DNA from: Nannochloropsis oceanica | Taxonomy: Eukaryota; Sar; Eustigmatophyceae; Eustigmatales; Monodopsidaceae | Direction of reading: 5' to 3' | DNA: 64,000 nt | Assembly: GCA_004519485.1 (NCBI GenBank) | Contig: CP038113.1 | Coordinates: 784,009 to 848,008, forward strand | Part shown: one piece after another, positions 57,817-64,000 of the stretch | Numbering within the stretch: position 1 is the first letter of the stretch | How the letters are laid out: every line of letters begins with the position of its first letter | Made by a program: the position numbers and the translations under genes | The notes under the pieces: model-generated | Told to the model about the DNA's origin: nothing | Databases searched by the model: none | What the model saw: the letters and a program-made list of their open reading frames with translations, nothing else

Positions 57817-60654
57817 TTATCGGTCTGGCCCAGTCTGGAAGGGGGTCGGACTTGCAGTCGGTGTGGCCGTTGGAGTTGCAGTCGGTGTGGCCGTCGGAGT
57901 TGCAGTCGGTGTGGCCGTCGGAGTTGCAGTCGGTGTGGCCGTCGGAGTCGCAGTCGGTGTGGCCGTCGGAGTTGCCGTCGGTGTGGCCGTCGGAGTTGCC
58001 GTCGGTGTGGCCGTCGGAGTTGCCGTCGGTGTGGCAGTCGGAGTTGCAGTCGGTGTGGCCGTCGGAGTTGCAGTCGGTGTGGCCGTCGGAGTTGCAGTCG
58101 GTGTGGCCGTCGGTGTGGCCGTCGGAGTTGCAGTCGGTGTGGCCGTCGGTGTGGCCGTCGGTGTGGCCGTCGGAGTTGCAGTCGGTGTGGCCGTCGGAGT
58201 TGCCGTCGGTGTGGCCGTCGGAGTTGCAGTCGGTGTGGCCGTCGGAGTTGCCGTCGGTGTGGCCGTCGGTGTGGCCGATGGAGTGGCCGTCGGAGTTGCC
58301 GTCGGAGTTGCAGTCGGTGTGGCAGTCGGTGTGGCCGTCGGTGTGGCCGTCGGTGTGGCCGTCGGTGTGGCCGTCGGAGTTGCAGTCGGTGTGGCCGTCG
58401 GAGTTGCAGTCGGTGTGGCCGTCGGAGTTGCCGTCGGTGTGGCCGTCGGTGTGGCCGATGGAGTGGCCGTCGGAGTTGCCGTCGGAGTTGCAGTCGGTGT
58501 GGCAGTCGGTGTGGCCGTCGGTGTGGCCGTCGGAGTTGCCGTCGGTGTGGCCGTCGGAGTTGCAGTCGGTGTGGCCGTCGGAGTTGCCGTCGGTGTGGCC
58601 GTCGGAGTTGCAGTCGGTGTGGCCGTCGGAGTTGCAGTCGGTGTGGCCGTCGGAGTTGCAGTCGGTGTGGCCGTCGGAGTCGCAGTCGGTGTGGCCGTCG
58701 GAGTTGCCGTCGGTGTGGCCGTCGGAGTTGCCGTCGGTGTGGCCGTCGGAGTTGCCGTCGGTGTGGCAGTCGGAGTTGCAGTCGGTGTGGCCGTCGGAGT
58801 TGCCGTCGGTGTGGCCGTCGGAGTTGCAGTCGGTGTGGCCGTCGGTGTGGCCGTCGGAGTTGCAGTCGGTGTGGCCGTCGGTGTGGCCGTCGGTGTGGCC
58901 GTCGGAGTTGCAGTCGGTGTGGCCGTCGGAGTTGCAGTCGGTGTGGCCGTCGGAGTTGCCGTCGGTGTGGCCGTCGGTGTGGCCGATGGAGTGGCCGTCG
59001 GAGTTGCCGTCGGAGTTGCAGTCGGTGTGGCAGTCGGTGTGGCCGTCGGTGTGGCCGTCGGAGTTGCAGTCGGTGTGGCCGTCGGAGTTGCCGTCGGTGT
59101 GGCCGTCGGAGTTGCAGTCGGTGTGGCCGTCGGAGTTGCAGTCGGTGTGGCCGTCGGTGTGGCCGTCGGAGTTGCAGTCGGTGTGGCCGTCGGTGTGGCC
59201 GTCGGTGTGGCCGTCGGAGTTGCAGTCGGTGTGGCCGTCGGAGTTGCAGTCGGTGTGGCCGTCGGAGTTGCCGTCGGTGTGGCCGTCGGTGTGGCCGATG
59301 GAGTGGCCGTCGGAGTTGCCGTCGGAGTTGCAGTCGGTGTGGCAGTCGGTGTGGCCGTCGGTGTGGCCGTCGGAGTTGCAGTCGGTGTGGCCGTCGGAGT
59401 TGCCGTCGGTGTGGCCGTCGGAGTTGCAGTCGGTGTGGCCGTCGGAGTTGCCGTCGGTGTGGCCGTCGGAGTTGCCGTCGGTGTGGCCGTCGGAGTTGCC
59501 GTCGGTGTGGCCGTCGGAGTTGCAGTCGGTGTGGCCGTCGGAGTTGTTGTGGGCGTTGCCGTCGGAGGCAAAGTAGGTTTAGGTCCCATCGTCGGAGTTG
59601 TTGTGGGCGAAGCGGTCGGAGTTGCCGTCGGTGTCGCCGTCGGAGGCAATGTAGGCTTAGGTGCCATCGTCGGAGTACGCGAGGGAGAAGCGGAAGGGCT
59701 GCTCGAGGGCGATGCCGACGGGCTCAGGGAAGGAGACACAGAGGGGCCCCTGGTACCAGCTTCGACCACCTTAAAAGCTTTAAAATCGGGGTCAAGAATC
59801 AAGTCGCATACTCCACCGCAGCAGAAGCACTGATTGGTTGCCGTGTTCCAGTTGAAGAAAAACGGAGTTGGCTCATTCCCATTGATGGAGCAGTATTCGA
59901 AGCACTCAGTCGGAGTGTTAATCTCCACAGGCGCCAGCTGCCGATGCTCACCATCAATATCCCTGTGCGAGTCCAGTCCCTTCCCGTGATAAAATTCCGA
60001 CAAACGGCGACCTTGACCAAAGGGCGCCAGTTGTCCTGCCTGCAAGCATCGCTGCCCCTCACCAAAAAGTTGGAAGGGTGTTGCGGGGTTAACGCTCGGG
60101 GCCAGAGTCGGTGCGCACGTGACAGGCATCGAGGAAGCGTGCTTGCCCAACTTGTCGCCAGGATATCGCACACGCAAGACTACGGGCTCGGCCAGTGGCA
60201 AAGCACAGTAAGTGGACAGGTCCGTGGCGTTTACCAGGTACGCCAGGCCTGTGACATTCAGCATCTCAGGGGCACAGTCATCAGCGATCACCATGGCCTT
60301 AAACACGCGCTTGGAGCTTCTTTTGAAGTCAAAGTCTGTCCAGTAGATTGCCGTTGTCCCATCTGGATTCTGGATGGTCTGCGCGGGGGAGACAATGAGG
60401 GACGGGCGGGCCTTGGGCTTGACCACAGACAAGCCAGCCGGCAGCTCCATCTTGAAATTGACGCCTTGTACAGCCTCTTTGCTTCGAACCTTAACGATGA
60501 TCTTGGCTTTTTGTTGGCCTGCCAGGATCCTATGCTTTGCATTAGGTCGCGCCTTGGCGCCCAGAATCAGACGTGGACAGTCCTGGGCAACGGCAACCGG
60601 CGCCCAGGCGCCGCCGAGAACAGCAAGCACGGGGAAGATAAGGGGCAGGTACAT
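57817..60654 (-). CDS. Secreted PTAT-repeat protein, copy 3 (945 residues)
   Basis: Signal peptide and N-terminal modules match copy 2 at the protein level; one silent change is seen near 59949. The stalk is about 75 units (300 residues) longer than in copy 2 and shows internal higher-order duplication. The same C-terminus TGPDR is present. Codons are those of the 12-bp array, so composition is set by the repeat. This is the longest allele-like form in the window and suggests stalk length is free to vary while the two N-terminal modules are constrained. Confidence 0.8.
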   Translation of the reverse strand: MYLPLIFPVLAVLGGAWAPVAVAQDCPRLILGAKARPNAKHRILAGQQKAKIIVKVRSKEAVQGVNFKMELPAGLSVVKPKARPSLIVSPAQTIQNPDGTTAIYWTDFDFKRSSKRVFKAMVIADDCAPEMLNVTGLAYLVNATDLSTYCALPLAEPVVLRVRYPGDKLGKHASSMPVTCAPTLAPSVNPATPFQLFGEGQRCLQAGQLAPFGQGRRLSEFYHGKGLDSHRDIDGEHRQLAPVEINTPTECFEYCSINGNEPTPFFFNWNTATNQCFCCGGVCDLILDPDFKAFKVVEAGTRGPSVSPSLSPSASPSSSPSASPSRTPTMAPKPTLPPTATPTATPTASPTTTPTMGPKPTLPPTATPTTTPTATPTATPTATPTATPTATPTATPTATPTATPTATPTATPTATPTATPTATPTATPTATPTATPTATPTATPTATPTATPSATPTATPTATPTATPTATPTATPTATPTATPTATPTATPTATPTATPTATPTATPTATPTATPTATPTATPTATPTATPTATPTATPTATPTATPTATPTATPSATPTATPTATPTATPTATPTATPTATPTATPTATPTATPTATPTATPTATPTATPTATPTATPTATPTATPTATPTATPTATPTATPTATPTATPTATPTATPTATPTATPTATPTATPTATPTATPTATPTATPTATPTATPTATPTATPTATPTATPTATPTATPTATPTATPSATPTATPTATPTATPTATPTATPTATPTATPTATPTATPTATPTATPTATPTATPTATPSATPTATPTATPTATPTATPTATPTATPTATPTATPTATPTATPTATPTATPTATPTATPTATPTATPTATPTATPTATPTATPTATPTATPTATPTATPTATPTATPTATPTATPTATPTATPTATPTATPTATPTATPTASPTPFQTGPDR
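57847..59546. repeat. 12-bp minisatellite encoding the PTAT stalk, copy 3
   Basis: About 142 units. The GATGGAGT marker occurs four times (near 58276, 58456, 58984, 59296). A second rare unit, GTCGGAGTCGCA, occurs at about 57941 and 58673, 732 bases (61 units) apart, showing a large internal tandem duplication. Confidence 0.95.
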
Positions 60655-61206
60655 GGTCTCTGATTGTATGTAGACTAATGAGACGGCGTGTATCTATGAC
60701 ACATGTATGTAGTGTGTGAGAGAGTAGCACGAGAGGATCCTTTCCATAATAAAACATATAATACATATACATGCATAAGTAAGGGGCAAACCACAGCGAC
60801 TACGCACGCACACAAGAGAGAAGGGGGAAGAAAGCAAGCGCATGCAAATATACACGCAGAGAATCGAAGGCAAGACGTACTATTTCTTGTTTCACATCGG
60901 AGGGGGGCGGGGGAGAGACCGTTGTCTTGGTTTTTATATATTTTTGGTTTTTCGTTTTTTTTGGGGTTTCCCGTTAATCTAACCGTAAAAACCGTTTTTT
61001 GAGGGTCTTTATGCTGGGGTTGTGGTGGTGTTGTACTGAACAGCACTGACGACGACAACGTCAGTGGATATGTCTGCGGATGGTATTACTAGAGGTCCCA
61101 CCTCCCGCGAGTGCGCGCGGCATGCATGTGTATTTGGTGCAATGATTCCTTGTATCTACTTATGGTGACATCATCTCTTAGCGTGATGACGGAGAAGATC
61201 GAGGCA

Positions 61207-62053
61207 CTCGTTACCAACAATGGTTAGACGGCTATTCTGCAAAAATGGCCTGTACGACTTTACGACAGTCGTCAAAAGTTGCTGGATAACCATGTTATAA
61301 ATCGTAGTTGTGCATGATTTCCATCGAGCATTGACTAGCCGTCGCAGAGAGACATAAATATCATCAAGCGACGGACTATTTAGTTGTTGCATTCGTCCAT
61401 ATTTTTATCGACCTACGACAACAGAGGGGTCGGAACGCTCAGAGGGCTTCCTATGACTTGTTCCAAGTGTTCCGTTGGCCACCACGTTGTCACCCGTGCA
61501 AGTGCTGGACTTGCAAGCATCATAGTGAATTTGGTTGCACGCAAAAAAAGTTGTCGCATTTTTGGTTTTTGCTTGGTTTGCTAACCTCCCCACCCCCCTG
61601 AAGCTGAACACAAAAATGACCAAAAGGACGCCAAAAAGTATTTTATCATTGCTTCTTTCACCCTCAACAAGGTAAGCACGACTTATTGTCGTCCCAAAGA
61701 CCATGATATGAGTGATCGTTACCTAGCGGCTTTCAAGAGAATTACAAGTCCCGCGACTTACCTGTTAAGATGGCCTTTACGACTGACTTATATCATTTCA
61801 GTCGTCAATAGTCGTTGATAGTCATGAGATAAATCGTAATCGCGCATGCTCATGTGAATTCCATGTAGGACGACCATGACAATAAGAATCGTGCATGATT
61901 TCCATCACGACTACGACGACTACCAATCGTGCATAAACTGGCTAGACATGATCTATTACCGATAGTTCCGTGTTTCAAAGGTAAAAGGAGAGACATAGGA
62001 AATGCCATCACAAAGGGCAGGAAATTGTTCCAATTGAAAATTAGACACCCCCG
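61207..62053. mobile_element. Private insert of about 850 bp in unit 3, unclassified
   Basis: In units 1 and 2 the sequence GATCGAGGCA is followed within 70 bases by GCTGCTTCTGAGGCG. In unit 3 those 70 bases are replaced by about 850 AT-richer bases. The insert has diverged direct repeats near its two ends (from 61243 and from 61769, each starting ATGGCCT-TACGAC). It also has repeated GTGCATGATTTCCATC-like words (61311, 61848, 61891). No transposase-like frame and no clear terminal inverted repeat or target duplication is seen. It could be a non-autonomous element or DNA brought in by recombination. Confidence 0.5.
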
Positions 62054-62945
62054 GCTGCTTCTGAGGCGATGTATACGGCGGCACTGGAGGGAAGCTGGTG
62101 GGAGGGAGATTAGAAGGGGGGAAGAAGAAGGATAGAGAACGAAGAGCTTCAAGAACCGCAGGAAGAGGCAAAGAAGGAAGCATTGGTTCAAAGTCGAGAG
62201 GAGACCGAAAGGAGGCAGCTGAAGGAAAGGGAGAACACCTTTCATTAAAGACGTGATTTTGCAGATAGTGGAAGATGAGAAGCATCGAAAGAAAGGAAAA
62301 AGGAGCAGGAGGAGGAGGAAGTCACCGAGTGAGATGCGTCTTGGACCGATGGACGGCGTGGAGGATAAGCATGTGCTTACGTTCTGAGCCAATGGCAGCC
62401 ATCTCACGACTTCTATGAGGACTACATAGAAGGAACGATCACCATCTACAACCGTAAGAATCTACCGCTTGCGCACGGACTATACACGTTTTTTCCTTAC
62501 ATTTCTTCGGGGGGTGGTATAATCGCCATCACACCAGTTCGTTTTCATTGAACCATTATGTGTTGCAAAGGCACCGAACAAGGTCCGTGGATCGCTCTGA
62601 CACTTCTTTTCATATAAATGATTGAGTCAACACACAAATAATTGGGTCAAAGAGAAGAATCGTCACGGGGGATTCAAAAAAGAGAAGGAAGGTGATGTTC
62701 AAGTGTGTGTGAGTAAGGATGATTGTAAGGTATCGCAAAGAATGACAATAGAGACAGTTATGGCTGGTAGCAAAGGGGAAAAGGACATGAAACACAGGTA
62801 AGCTCTTAATGTCTGTTTCAAACACACTCGCATTTGTGTGTCATACATTACTTGAACCACGACCCCGCAGCATTCTCTCGCTGCTGTTGCGACAACAGCA
62901 GCAGCTCTTCTTTGGCCTTATAAAAGGCAGCAATGCCATCCATCT

Positions 62946-63279
62946 ACCACCACGTGGAAGATGCGCTTGGACGCAGTGCCGTCGATGGTGGGCAGAGAAA
63001 TGGGATTGCCAATAATCACCTTGCGCGAGCGCACCGCTATGTCCTCGGCCTTGCCCTCGAGAGCCACGTTGTAGATCTTGCCGGGACGGAGCGTAATAAT
63101 GGTGCACGCATTGGGGTCTTCCACCATGCGGCGAAGCTCTATGCCATCGGCGGGCATGCATCCTCCCTGAAGGGTGGTAGCACCAAGGATACTTGTGGAC
63201 TGCACCAGCTGCTGAAGGAATTTCCCCTTTTTCTTTTGCTTTTTTTTGGGGGGGTCGGAGGAGACAGAGTAATTGCCCA
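62946..63279 (-). pseudogene. Fragment of the membrane-protein gene (unit 3)
   Basis: Third copy of the junction fragment, matching those at 51985 and 56616. Confidence 0.85.
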
Positions 63280-64000
63280 CAACATCGTAGACCTGTGTTT
63301 TTTGAGGACTATGGTGGCAATCATCTACAAATCTAGCTCTTAGAGATGTCTGTCTCTTGGTTGATATTGGCCCTTATTGTAGGTTAAATGCAATGATTCG
63401 TACCATAGAGTGGGGGTATGCAGCTCTGAAAAGGGTGCGCTCCCTCTTTCTGCGATGATCGATGCTTCGTGTACCGGCGGCCAATTGACCCAAAAAATGA
63501 ATCATGTGTAGGTTGTAGGTACGCGCTGACGGGGGTGCAAGTGGGCTCAATAGACGAAAAAATACATTCAACTACAGACGATACCCAAACTGACAGCTTG
63601 CGAATGTGGTGGTCATTTGTTTCGTCTGATATTACTTCTTTTTTGGGGGGGAAACATAAATATTCCGTTTTTTGTGTACTGAAAGTGTCCACATATGTAT
63701 GTGTGTGTTTTGCATCTATTTGTTCGGTGTGAAGGGACAATTTCAAGATCATATGTATTCGAGAAATAGGGAACAAACACCCCCCCAAAAAAAAAACTTA
63801 AATAACTTTCTGTATAGTCCGTGCCAAACATGTGACCGATGCCTCTCCTCGTTGAAGGATCGATGAAGTGGTCAATCTTTAGGCGAGTTTCCAGGGCAAC
63901 GGGAACTCCGAAGGTGATGTTTTTCCAGAGCCAATGTATGCTGAAGTGAAGATAAGATTATATTGAGGGAGATACAGACGTACTGCTCAAGGGTGACAAC
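63278..64000. repeat. Segmental duplication unit 4, partial (runs off the window)
   Basis: Matches 52317-53036 and 56948-57670. By comparison with unit 3, the stop codon of a fourth PTAT-protein gene would lie about 150 bases past the window end. Confidence 0.9.

Larger units (their letters stand above)
56948..63277. repeat. Segmental duplication unit 3 (about 6.33 kb)
   Basis: Same layout, but longer for two reasons: the stalk array gained 900 bases, and an insert of about 850 bases lies at 61207-62053. The block 60744-61206 next to the insert carries more substitutions against units 1 and 2 than the rest of the unit. Confidence 0.92.

Noticed and set aside
48838-59546. Regular short repeats as a CRISPR array
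   Set aside because: Units are 12 bp, directly adjacent with no spacers, and lie inside a eukaryotic coding region.
57747-59576. Plus-strand frame of SVWPSEL repeats
   Set aside because: This is the same 12-bp array read in another frame; no independent start or domain.

Overview
The window is nuclear DNA from an intron-rich eukaryote, most likely a photosynthetic stramenopile of the Nannochloropsis/Microchloropsis kind. That assignment is an inference. It rests on two proteins whose N-termini look like a secretory signal peptide followed directly by Phe (the heterokont bipartite plastid-targeting pattern), a TTAGGG telomere tract, and CCCT/GGGA tetranucleotide repeats filling introns and spilling into exons as PSLP and GREG tetrapeptides. 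Gene models were built by hand from GT-AG (rarely GC-AG) introns. In every multi-exon model the reading phase closes exactly, apart from one homopolymer frameshift noted below.

Left part (1-30555): FANCL E3 ligase (+); an SMAP-type ArfGAP (-); a HAD phosphatase (+); a 21-exon plastid-type RAP-domain protein with a C-terminal SAP domain (+); a four-KH RNA-binding protein with a Gln-rich tail (-); an intronless, weakly kinase-like protein (+); a small membrane protein (+); and a small secreted Cys-containing protein (+). The last lies about 460 bp from a 290-bp TTAGGG tract that runs into exactly 100 N. The tract reads like the right-hand end of a chromosome, so the sequence on the two sides of the gap may not be contiguous.

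Middle part (30946-47038): the contig after the gap opens with a diverged copy of the 3' flank of its own first gene. It then carries a DUF1275/YoaK membrane protein (+), an alpha/beta hydrolase (-), a SCYL2-type pseudokinase (+) and a large type II membrane protein rich in Gly/Val beta-repeat sequence (-).

Right part (about 47935-64000): a tandem segmental duplication of 4.4-6.3 kb units. Each complete unit carries one minus-strand gene for a secreted protein with a conserved 320-residue N-terminal region and a Pro-Thr-Ala-Thr stalk. The three complete copies are 558, 645 and 945 residues long and differ almost only in stalk length. A fourth unit begins before the window ends. Each junction carries the same fragment of the neighbouring membrane-protein gene, and the third unit contains a private insert of about 850 bp. 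The window gives no evidence that these genes act in one pathway; ordinary housekeeping genes precede a recently expanding surface-protein locus.
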